Positions 1 through 5,323 of a stretch of 7,670 nucleotides of DNA are shown in pieces (the first letter of the stretch is position 1; each line of letters begins with the position of its first letter). This stretch comes from Sulfurovum sp. (GTDB lineage: Bacteria > Campylobacterota > Campylobacteria > Campylobacterales > Sulfurovaceae): positions 1 to 7,670 of the forward strand of contig DQVY01000078.1 of NCBI GenBank assembly GCA_015661535.1. The letters run 5' to 3'. The position numbers were made by a program, and so were the translations under genes. The notes beneath the pieces were generated by a model. It was not told the DNA's origin, ran no database searches, and was given only the letters and a program-made list of their open reading frames with translations.

Positions 1-981
1 AATGTGATCTATGGCACCCTGAACACCATCTACTACCCGAATATTTAGAATATTGGCAAGATACTCAGTATCATAGTCTGCTTCTGTCGCATTTGCAACC
101 TCTATACTTTCTTGTGTACGGCTGCACCCTTTAAGCTCTGTATGTGCTTCATCAAAAGCTTTTTTTAATTGTGGTAGAACTTCCGCTGCAATGGCCGCAT
201 CGACAAGTAAAGTTTCCATAGAGTTACATACCCCTGGTCTTTGTACCTTTGCATTGATAGCTATGGCTATGGCATTCTCGATGTTCGCATCTTCATCAAT
301 GTAGGTATGACACTGTCCTTTGTCATGTTTTACCACAGGGACAGTAGCATTTTCACTCACATAACGTATGAGTCCTTCTCCCCCGCGTGGGACAATAAGA
401 TCTACATATTTATCCATTTTTATCAGTTTTGCAACCCCTTCGCGTGTGGCATCTGGTATCAATGATATGAGTGCTTCAGGCAAATCATTTTGTTTCAGTA
501 CGCTTTGCAGTACTTTGGCAATGGCTTCATTCGAATTCTGGGCTTCTTTCCCGCCTTTAAGTACACAAACATTGGCCGATTTAAAACTCAAGGCTGCCGT
601 GTCTGAAGTGACATTGGGACGTGATTCAAAAATGATACCGATCACGCCAATAGGTACAGAGACTTTTTCAATCTTAAGTCCATCTTCTGTCACCCAGCCA
701 TCAAGTACGCGGCCTACAGGCTCTTTAAGCGCAGCGATCTCTTCAATAGCAACCGCCATCCCTTCTACCCGACCTTCATCTAAAAAAAGTCTGTCTTTGA
801 GTGAAGAGGCAAGGTTATTGACCTCTGCATCTTTCATATCTAAGGCATTGGCAGTTAAAATCTCTTGTGTATGGGCACGCAATGCTGCTGCCATCTCTTT
901 TAAAATTCTGTTTTTATCTGCCCCACTTAAAGTAGAGAGTATCCTGCTTGATGCTTTTGCTTCTTTTAAAAAATCTTCCAT
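1..981 (-). CDS. proA: Gamma-glutamyl phosphate reductase (glutamate-5-semialdehyde dehydrogenase), 3' end cut by window
   Basis: ProA reduces gamma-glutamyl phosphate to glutamate-5-semialdehyde with NADPH, the second step of proline synthesis from glutamate, in the cytoplasm. The minus-strand frame is open from ATG (981-979) to base 1, giving 327 codons with no stop; family members are about 410-420 residues, so roughly 85-90 C-terminal residues lie outside. Visible family features are the F-E-S-R-P-N-V stretch (residues 118-124), the K-G-G-K-E-A nucleotide-binding segment (142-147), the I-V-P-R-G-G-E-G-L-I motif (196-205) and the catalytic cysteine C252 in Q-R-P-G-V-C-N. The frame ends at A-I-D-H-I, the beginning of the ProA signature. 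The start is supported by AGGA at 991-988 with a 6-nt spacer. It is divergent from the diguanylate cyclase gene across 121 bp. The proB kinase partner is not in view. Identity is near certain. Confidence 0.97.
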   Translation of the reverse strand, partial: MEDFLKEAKASSRILSTLSGADKNRILKEMAAALRAHTQEILTANALDMKDAEVNNLASSLKDRLFLDEGRVEGMAVAIEEIAALKEPVGRVLDGWVTEDGLKIEKVSVPIGVIGIIFESRPNVTSDTAALSFKSANVCVLKGGKEAQNSNEAIAKVLQSVLKQNDLPEALISLIPDATREGVAKLIKMDKYVDLIVPRGGEGLIRYVSENATVPVVKHDKGQCHTYIDEDANIENAIAIAINAKVQRPGVCNSMETLLVDAAIAAEVLPQLKKAFDEAHTELKGCSRTQESIEVANATEADYDTEYLANILNIRVVDGVQGAIDHI

Positions 982-1063
982 TATTTATCCTAATCTATAA
1001 TTCTAACTATTTTAACAAATAAATACTAATAGGCGTATAAACAGCTATATATCAAAGAAATAC

Positions 1064-1071
1064 TATACAAT
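1064..1071 (+). promoter_or_regulatory. Candidate -10 element for the diguanylate cyclase gene
   Basis: TATACAAT lies 32-39 bases before the ATG at 1103. Using TACAAT (1066-1071) as the -10 hexamer puts the start site near 1078 and gives a leader of about 25 nt ending in AAGGAG (1090-1095). No -35 match is visible, as is common in epsilonproteobacterial promoters. The whole 982-1102 divergent spacer is very AT-rich, so a chance match is quite possible. Confidence 0.35.
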
Positions 1072-1102
1072 AATCTATACATATAATATAAGGAGTTCAT
1101 AT

Positions 1103-2152
1103 ATGCAAAAGTTAGACTATGAAAAACTATTGGAAGAAAACAAAGCACTAAAACATAGGATTAACCAATTTAAAAATTTATTAGATTCTATTCCTGATCC
1201 TGTATTTATGAAAGATGAAAATCTACGTTGGATTTATGGAAACCCCGTTATTTTAAATCTCTACAGTATAGATAAAGACAATTACATAGGTAAAACAGAA
1301 GATCAACTATTACCTGAAGAATTTGCAGAATCCTGTATGGAAAGCGATAGACAAGCTGTCGCTAAAAGAAGTATCAGTAAATCAGAAGAACAGGCACGTG
1401 ACAGCGATGATGAACTGCACTACTATGAAGTGTTCAAAGTACCTTCTTACAGCAATGATGATGGTGCATTTATCGGACTCATTGGCATTGGTCGTGACAT
1501 AACGGAACGAAAAGAAGCACAGGAAGCATTAGAACTTGAAAACCACATGAGAAAAGAGCATGAAGAGAGTTTGGCACACTTAACTGAAACACTTGAGCAG
1601 CAAGTGCAAGAAAGAACTATTGAACTTGAAAATGAAAAACAAAAAGCTGAACATTTAGCCTATACCGACACCTTAACTGGTCTAAATAACAGACGTGCAT
1701 TTTATGAAAAAAGTCTTGTCATTGATCAAAAAGCAAGACGAGACCTTTGTAGCTATGCTGTCATTATGTTAGACGTTGACAATTTTAAAATGATTAATGA
1801 TACCCATGGACATGCTGTGGGAGATAAAGTACTTCAAAATTTAGCAAGAATCATTACAAAAAATCTTGGAAATGCAGATGTTCACGGACGTATTGGAGGA
1901 GATGAATTTACTATCACTCTTCATGATATCTCCCTTAATACTGCCATGACTTTCGCTCAAAATATGTGTTCAGAAATATCAAATATATCCTTATATAAAG
2001 ACGATAGTCATATTCCCATTACAGCAAGTTTTGGTGTTTCTGCATACCATAGTAATTCTAGTTCTTTTGAAGATATTTTAGCCAAAGCTGATGAAGGACT
2101 TTATCTGGCAAAAACATCCGGACGAAATAAAGTGATATCACAAATTTCGTAA
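1103..2152 (+). CDS. PAS-GGDEF diguanylate cyclase, soluble
   Basis: This protein of 349 residues should make cyclic di-GMP from two GTP in response to a signal sensed by its PAS domain. Domains in order are a short N-terminal helix (about 3-27), a PAS domain (about 25-135) ending in the typical G-R-D-I-T-E-R-K exit, a charged coiled-coil signalling helix (about 135-185), and a GGDEF domain (about 186-346) opening with D-T-L-T-G-L-N-N-R-R. The active-site signature G-G-D-E-F is intact at 265-269. The metal Asp is D224, and N232 and D241 in the I-N-D-T-H-G-H-x-x-G-D segment should contact guanine. The usual inhibitory RxxD site reads G-N-A-D (256-259), so its arginine is missing. There is no transmembrane segment, signal peptide or EAL domain, so it is a cytoplasmic sensor; the PAS ligand cannot be told. 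AAGGAG 7 nt before the ATG fixes the start. It stands alone between proA (divergent) and proC. Confidence 0.93.
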   Translation: MQKLDYEKLLEENKALKHRINQFKNLLDSIPDPVFMKDENLRWIYGNPVILNLYSIDKDNYIGKTEDQLLPEEFAESCMESDRQAVAKRSISKSEEQARDSDDELHYYEVFKVPSYSNDDGAFIGLIGIGRDITERKEAQEALELENHMRKEHEESLAHLTETLEQQVQERTIELENEKQKAEHLAYTDTLTGLNNRRAFYEKSLVIDQKARRDLCSYAVIMLDVDNFKMINDTHGHAVGDKVLQNLARIITKNLGNADVHGRIGGDEFTITLHDISLNTAMTFAQNMCSEISNISLYKDDSHIPITASFGVSAYHSNSSSFEDILAKADEGLYLAKTSGRNKVISQIS

Positions 2153-2176
2153 ACAGCAAAATCTACACAGCAAAAT
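2153..2176. repeat. Two copies of a 10-bp direct repeat after the diguanylate cyclase stop
   Basis: ACAGCAAAAT occurs at 2153-2162 and again at 2167-2176, a perfect 10-bp direct repeat with a 14-bp period, starting at the base right after the stop codon. It does not form a hairpin and has no obvious function; it may be a small local duplication. Confidence 0.6.
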
Positions 2177-2190
2177 GTATCTAACATTAA

Positions 2191-2212
2191 TATAACAGAA
2201 ATTCTTGTTATA
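2191..2212. promoter_or_regulatory. Palindrome overlapping the proC -10, candidate operator
   Basis: Arms TATAACA (2191-2197) and TGTTATA (2206-2212) form a perfect 7-bp inverted repeat with an 8-bp centre that is itself partly symmetric. The right arm overlaps the extended -10 of the proC promoter, a position where a bound repressor would block RNA polymerase. Alternatively it could be a weak AT-rich hairpin behind the diguanylate cyclase gene. No regulator is identified. Confidence 0.4.
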
Positions 2213-2214
2213 AT
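2206..2214 (+). promoter_or_regulatory. Extended -10 promoter element for proC
   Basis: A consensus TATAAT (2209-2214) is preceded by TTGT, supplying the TGn extended -10 motif at 2206-2208. The predicted start site is near 2221, giving a leader of about 25 nt before the proC ATG at 2246. No convincing -35 is seen. proC therefore probably has its own promoter rather than depending on the cyclase gene 93 bp upstream. Confidence 0.6.
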
Positions 2215-2245
2215 TATTGCTATTAAAATATCAAAGTAGGTTAAT

Positions 2246-3004
2246 ATGCAAACAATCACATTTGTGGGTAACGGTAATATGGGACTGAGTATTGCTCACG
2301 GTCTCAAGGGTAAATATAACATTGAAGTGGTAGGTCGTGACATGGGCAAACTCGAAGCTTTTGAAAAAGCACTAGATGTGCATGTAGACAAATACCTGCT
2401 TGACGGCTTTGACATGACAGACAAAACCATACTTCTTTGTGTCAAACCAAACAATGTAGAAGAAGTAGGCAAAAAACTCTCAGGAAAAGCGAGAGTACTC
2501 TTTTCGGTTTTGGCAGGTACTTCTGTAGAAAAACTGAAAAAAAACATTAAAAGCAAAGCCGTGGTCAGAGCCATGCCAAACTTGGCAGCTTCGATAGGAA
2601 AATCCATGACCACACTGACAGGTGACCACCGCTACCAAAAAGAGGCTTCTGAACTTTTAGGTGCTGTAGGTGAAACCCTATGGTTAAGCTCTGAAAAAGA
2701 GATAGACATTGCCACTGCACTTGCGGGTTCCGGGCCTGCCTATTTGGCACTTATTGCGGAGGCTTTGGCTGATGGTGCGGTAAAACAAGGCCTAAAACGC
2801 GAAGATGCTATGGCTACAATGAGGGGTCTCTTTGCCGGTTTTGGTACACTGATACAAGATGTACACCCTTCTCTCTTAAAAGACGGTGTCATGAGCCCTG
2901 GGGGGACAACCGCTGCAGGCTATGGTGCGCTAGAAGAAGGGAATGTACGTGCTTCCTGTATGCATGCCATAGAAAAAGCCTACAAAAAAGCAACAGAGCT
3001 GTAG
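2246..3004 (+). CDS. proC: Pyrroline-5-carboxylate reductase
   Basis: ProC carries out the last step of proline synthesis, the NAD(P)H-dependent reduction of 1-pyrroline-5-carboxylate to L-proline, in the cytoplasm. The 252-residue product begins with a Rossmann nucleotide-binding loop (F-V-G-N-G-N-M-G, residues 6-13). It continues with the conserved V-V-R-A-M-P-N segment, then A-L-A-G-S-G-P-A-Y in the substrate region, and the C-terminal family signature around V-M-S-P-G-G-T-T-A-A-G. Length is near the usual 260-275 and nothing is missing. The start is backed by AGTAGG ending 5 nt before the ATG. It converges on the cupin gene with only 6 bp between stop codons. It is separated from proA by the diguanylate cyclase gene, with proA on the opposite strand, so the proline genes do not form an operon here. 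Confidence 0.96.
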   Translation: MQTITFVGNGNMGLSIAHGLKGKYNIEVVGRDMGKLEAFEKALDVHVDKYLLDGFDMTDKTILLCVKPNNVEEVGKKLSGKARVLFSVLAGTSVEKLKKNIKSKAVVRAMPNLAASIGKSMTTLTGDHRYQKEASELLGAVGETLWLSSEKEIDIATALAGSGPAYLALIAEALADGAVKQGLKREDAMATMRGLFAGFGTLIQDVHPSLLKDGVMSPGGTTAAGYGALEEGNVRASCMHAIEKAYKKATEL

Positions 3005-3022
3005 AAGCTATTACTTCAGCAG
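2999..3022. terminator. Possible shared (bidirectional) hairpin terminator between proC and cupin genes
   Basis: CTGTAGAAG (2999-3007) can pair with CTTCAGCAG (3014-3022) around a 6-base loop, with one G-T pair and one mismatch. The proC stop lies in the left arm and the cupin stop in the loop. On the plus side T4 follows at 3025-3028; on the minus side T6 follows at 2989-2984, about 10 nt past the stem. The stem is only moderately strong and the T tracts are not ideal, so this is tentative. Confidence 0.35.
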
Positions 3023-3379
3023 ACTTTTGACCCTCTCTACGGAGTCACCTTTATGAAGAGAGAGTCTTACCACTGATTCTTCACTGGCTTTGAGTGAATG
3101 CATCACATTGCCTTCCAAAGCGATCACATCACCTGCTTTTAAAAGATAAGCCTCTTCACCCACTGTAAATTCAATGCATCCTCTCATTGTCATCACTGTA
3201 ATGGGGAATTTGGTTTTATGTTCCTTCATTATTTGAGCCTCTTGAAAAGCAATACGTATCTCTTTTCCAAAACTGCTGTCCAGCATAGGTGTGATCACAA
3301 CCGAAGCCTCTGAAAAATTCAGATCTTCATAAAATGATGCTGTCAATGGTTTAGATGCTTCCTGTGTTGAAAATTGCAT
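3011..3379 (-). CDS. Small single-domain cupin protein
   Basis: This protein of 122 residues is one small cupin beta-barrel. Cupin motif 1 appears at about 48-67 (K-E-H-K-T-K-F-P-I then T-M-R-G) and motif 2 at about 83-97 (G-D-V-I-A-L-E-G-N-V-M-H-S). The metal-ligand positions are only partly conserved: H54 and H94 are present, but the second His of the usual H-x-H is T56 and the usual Glu is I60. It may therefore bind metal weakly, bind another ligand, or be non-catalytic. From memory, similar small cupins with one His in motif 1 form a widespread family of unknown role. No signal peptide, so cytoplasmic. It follows the hemerythrin gene by 12 nt on the same strand, with AAGG (3390-3387) in that gap, and is almost certainly co-transcribed with it. 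The exact function is not known. Confidence 0.85.
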   Translation of the reverse strand: MQFSTQEASKPLTASFYEDLNFSEASVVITPMLDSSFGKEIRIAFQEAQIMKEHKTKFPITVMTMRGCIEFTVGEEAYLLKAGDVIALEGNVMHSLKASEESVVRLSLHKGDSVERVKSLLK

Positions 3380-3391
3380 AATGTTTCCTTT

Positions 3392-3832
3392 TTAATGTGC
3401 AGCACAAGGACTAAGTCCGGAGCTAAAGAACATCGCTGTTACGGTGTCCATGGTTTGAATATGCTGTGTGAGCCAGGCAGGTACTTCTTCTATAAGGTAT
3501 ATTTTTAATGCCTGGATATCTCTATGTTCTTCCCAATGTTTCAACACATCACGCATTCTTTGCAAAGCATTGTCATGTTCACCCTTATGCATAGGATAAG
3601 GCGGAAAATTTAATTCCCTCATCTTTACCTCTTCCCCTTCAAAATGTGCCACAGTATGAGTGATCCATTTTTGATAGTCTGCAGTGACAGCATTGAAATT
3701 TTCTTCGCTCGGCTCTTTTTCATAAGCCAAAACAAGCGCAAAAAGATCATTGATGATCTTCACATCTTCTTCATGCACTTCATTCATGAAATCCATTGCG
3801 ACCACAGGTATATCATTTATCTCTATAAGCAT
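3392..3832 (-). CDS. Hemerythrin-domain protein (bacteriohemerythrin-like)
   Basis: A predicted four-helix-bundle non-haem diiron protein of 146 residues that would bind O2 or possibly NO reversibly. All expected ligand positions can be placed in the right order: H20 in helix 1, H63 and E67 (H-x3-E) in helix 2, H82 and H86 (H-x3-H) in helix 3, H124 and D129 (H-x4-D) in helix 4. There is no signal peptide or membrane segment and no fused signalling domain, so it is a free cytoplasmic protein. The helix-1 sequence differs from classic annelid-type hemerythrins, so homology is to the general hemerythrin domain. AAGG at 3844-3841, 8 nt before the ATG, supports the start. It leads a two-gene unit with the cupin, and its promoter carries an FNR/Crp-like box. 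Roles in oxygen storage, oxygen sensing or NO defence are all possible. Confidence 0.9.
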   Translation of the reverse strand: MLIEINDIPVVAMDFMNEVHEEDVKIINDLFALVLAYEKEPSEENFNAVTADYQKWITHTVAHFEGEEVKMRELNFPPYPMHKGEHDNALQRMRDVLKHWEEHRDIQALKIYLIEEVPAWLTQHIQTMDTVTAMFFSSGLSPCAAH

Positions 3833-3860
3833 TTACGTTTCCTTGAAATGGTATAGCGTG

Positions 3861-3866
3861 ATTATA
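3861..3866 (-). promoter_or_regulatory. -10 element of the hemerythrin-cupin operon
   Basis: On the minus strand a perfect TATAAT runs from 3866 to 3861. It predicts transcription starting at an A at 3854, giving a leader of about 21 nt that contains the AAGG Shine-Dalgarno. No good -35 hexamer lies 17 bp upstream, which fits a promoter that depends on an activator bound at the neighbouring palindrome. Confidence 0.65.
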
Positions 3867-3888
3867 ATTCAAATAGGCACCTGTTCTA

Positions 3889-3902
3889 TTGACATATATC
3901 AA
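3889..3902. promoter_or_regulatory. FNR/Crp-family-like binding site (class II position)
   Basis: TTGACATATATCAA matches the FNR consensus TTGAT-N4-ATCAA at 9 of 10 specified bases; the only change is C for T at the fifth base. Read on the minus strand, the direction of the hemerythrin gene, the half-sites are TTGAT and GTCAA. Its centre (3895.5) lies 41.5 bp upstream of the start site predicted from the TATAAT at 3866-3861, exactly where class II FNR/CRP activators bind. Campylobacterota encode several Crp/Fnr-family regulators, so which one acts here cannot be told from the site. Confidence 0.6.
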
Positions 3903-3920
3903 GTCACATAGATTTTACGG

Positions 3921-4490
3921 TTACCTGTAAATTCTGCTAAGATCTTTCTGTGCAAAAGGCATATAGCTATGCCTTGTAATGACAATTTTTGTTTTAAAGT
4001 TTGACCATTTATAGATCACAGGGACATCTTTAGGGTCTATATGGATGCACCCGTGAGACATCCACTTCACAGACCCTTCATGCAGGGCATGCCCAGCCTT
4101 TGTGAACTTCATCATATAATTCATATTGTTGATGCCGCTCTCTTCAGGATAAAGTGTAGACATATGGTAACGTTTCTTTTGGATAATGGAGAAAATCCCC
4201 GAAGGGCTTCTAAACTCCGGGGCACCGGATGTTACCGCCCCGCTCCACCACACTGTGCCGTCTTGATCCACCGCATAAAAACGTCCGTCACTGCCAGGTT
4301 CACGTACAGAAACAACAATAAAGTTTTGACCTTTTAAGTCTACCGTTCTTTCACTGTTGCCTTTGGTCAATTGAAAAACTGTTTTGGAAAGAGGACGCGT
4401 CTCTGTGCCTTTAGGCGGTACATAGACATACCCTTCCTCTGCCATCACTACATATAAAAATGAGAAGCTGAGAAGCAGGTATTTTATCAT
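3921..4490 (-). CDS. Periplasmic L,D-transpeptidase (YkuD domain)
   Basis: This protein of 189 residues has a YkuD catalytic domain. Such enzymes form 3-3 peptidoglycan cross-links, attach lipoproteins to peptidoglycan or trim stem peptides; which reaction applies here cannot be told. An N-terminal signal peptide (about 1-17, hydrophobic L-L-L-S-F-S-F-L-Y-V-V then M-A before E-E-G) directs export. The catalytic motif S-H-G-C-I-H is at 145-150, with nucleophile C148, H146 beside it and an upstream conserved H137 in H-A-L-H-E-G. There is no LysM or other wall-binding domain, and it is much shorter than the L,D-carboxypeptidase Csd6/Pgp2 of Helicobacter and Campylobacter, so it is not that protein. 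It begins 7 nt after the cpoB stop, and its Shine-Dalgarno AGGA (4499-4496) overlaps that stop codon, suggesting translational coupling as the last gene of the tolB-pal-cpoB operon. Confidence 0.9.
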   Translation of the reverse strand: MIKYLLLSFSFLYVVMAEEGYVYVPPKGTETRPLSKTVFQLTKGNSERTVDLKGQNFIVVSVREPGSDGRFYAVDQDGTVWWSGAVTSGAPEFRSPSGIFSIIQKKRYHMSTLYPEESGINNMNYMMKFTKAGHALHEGSVKWMSHGCIHIDPKDVPVIYKWSNFKTKIVITRHSYMPFAQKDLSRIYR

Positions 4491-4497
4491 CTGTATC

Positions 4498-5316
4498 CTA
4501 AAGTTTTTTTAATCTATCTTTGGCAATTTTGGCTGTCTTCTTACCTTTATAGTTTGCAATGATATTCTCATAAAATGCTTTTGCCTGACTTTTGTCTCCT
4601 GTCTTTTCAAGAGAGACTGCCGTATGTAAAAGAAGTGTATCTATATACGATGCCTGATCATACAACCCCGCAGACTTTTTAAAATAAAATATAGCATCTT
4701 CATACTTCTTGGTATAGTATGCGATCTCACCCAGATAATAATTGGAAGCTGCCGGTTTGTACCGGTTTGCATCGGTTATGGTAAATCTTTTTTGTGCGTC
4801 CTTATAACGTTTTTTCACAAAAAGTCTTACCCCCTCACTATACAACGTCGCATTGCTTTTATTTTCAAGTGACGTGTTGTCTTTTGATGCACTGCCTTTA
4901 TTCTTTTTAGCGGTTACACTTTTTTTACCTAACGCGGCCTGAAGCTCTTCTTTGCTCACATAGTTTGCATTAATATCGTCTATCATGCCTGCCAATTTTT
5001 GAAGCAGTGCATCATCGGTATGACTTGATGGTGTAGAAGACCCCTGTGTATCCCGCATTTGTAATTCATTGATGGAGGCACTCAAGCCTTCTATAATGGT
5101 CGTTAAACCATCAATACGCTCATCTTGTTCTGCTATTTTCTGTTTCAATACTGCTATGGTTCTTTTTGAAGAAGAGGAGGAGGATCGATTCTGCGTGGCA
5201 TTGCCATTAGAAAAACCATAGACAGAAGGCTCCGCATGTAACGTGAGGGTACCAAGCATTATTGTAACAGAAAAACCAAGCAGATATCTATGTATTGTGC
5301 CCATAATGTGTGTCAT
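4498..5316 (-). CDS. cpoB: Tol-Pal system coordinator CpoB (YbgF), TPR protein
   Basis: CpoB is a periplasmic protein that in E. coli binds TolA and links Tol-Pal function to septal peptidoglycan synthesis. The 272-residue product has a signal peptide (about 1-28, cleavage likely after L-H-A). A serine run (45-50) precedes an N-terminal coiled coil (about 51-90, for trimerisation in the family). A low-complexity linker rich in Lys, Ser and Ala follows (about 91-155), then a C-terminal TPR block (about 157-270) with a clear repeat at Y-Y-L-G-E-I-A-Y-Y-T-K-K-Y-E-D-A (193-208). The order TPR-last matches the family. It starts 7 nt after the pal stop. The Shine-Dalgarno is weak (TGTGG close to the ATG); an ATG at codon 5 is an alternative start that would also keep the signal peptide. 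Position after pal makes the identification firm. Confidence 0.9.
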   Translation of the reverse strand: MTHIMGTIHRYLLGFSVTIMLGTLTLHAEPSVYGFSNGNATQNRSSSSSSKRTIAVLKQKIAEQDERIDGLTTIIEGLSASINELQMRDTQGSSTPSSHTDDALLQKLAGMIDDINANYVSKEELQAALGKKSVTAKKNKGSASKDNTSLENKSNATLYSEGVRLFVKKRYKDAQKRFTITDANRYKPAASNYYLGEIAYYTKKYEDAIFYFKKSAGLYDQASYIDTLLLHTAVSLEKTGDKSQAKAFYENIIANYKGKKTAKIAKDRLKKL

Positions 5317-5323
5317 CCACAGA

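Noticed and set aside
368..1000. Plus-strand 210-codon open frame opposite proA
   Set aside because: It lies entirely antisense to a clear proA, is rich in Ser and Thr with no recognisable domain, and has no Shine-Dalgarno; it is a shadow of the real gene.
1082..1087. TATAAT just before the diguanylate cyclase gene as its -10
   Set aside because: The implied start site (about 1094) falls inside the AAGGAG Shine-Dalgarno, so this hexamer would give a leader without a usable ribosome binding site. The upstream TACAAT is preferred.
2206..2220. Resemblance of the AT-rich proC promoter to an ArgR box
   Set aside because: Only loose AT-rich similarity; the conserved TGAAT and ATTCA half-site bases are not present.
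3889..3894. Plus-strand TTGACA as a -35 element
   Set aside because: There is no -10 at 16-18 bp downstream and no plus-strand gene there; the bases are better explained as half of the FNR-like palindrome.
3914..3931. Hairpin with arms TTTAC/GTAAA at the end of the L,D-transpeptidase gene, as a possible operon terminator
   Set aside because: The stem is short and AT-rich, and on the minus strand no T tract follows it. I could not identify a convincing terminator for the tolB-pal-cpoB-ldt operon.
4041..4337. Plus-strand 98-codon frame opposite the L,D-transpeptidase gene
   Set aside because: It is antisense to the catalytic domain of a clear YkuD gene and has no protein-family features.
3921..4490. 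Identification as the Csd6/Pgp2 L,D-carboxypeptidase of helical-shape determination
   Set aside because: At 189 residues it is much shorter than that family and shows no extra C-terminal domain; only the general YkuD transpeptidase assignment is supported.
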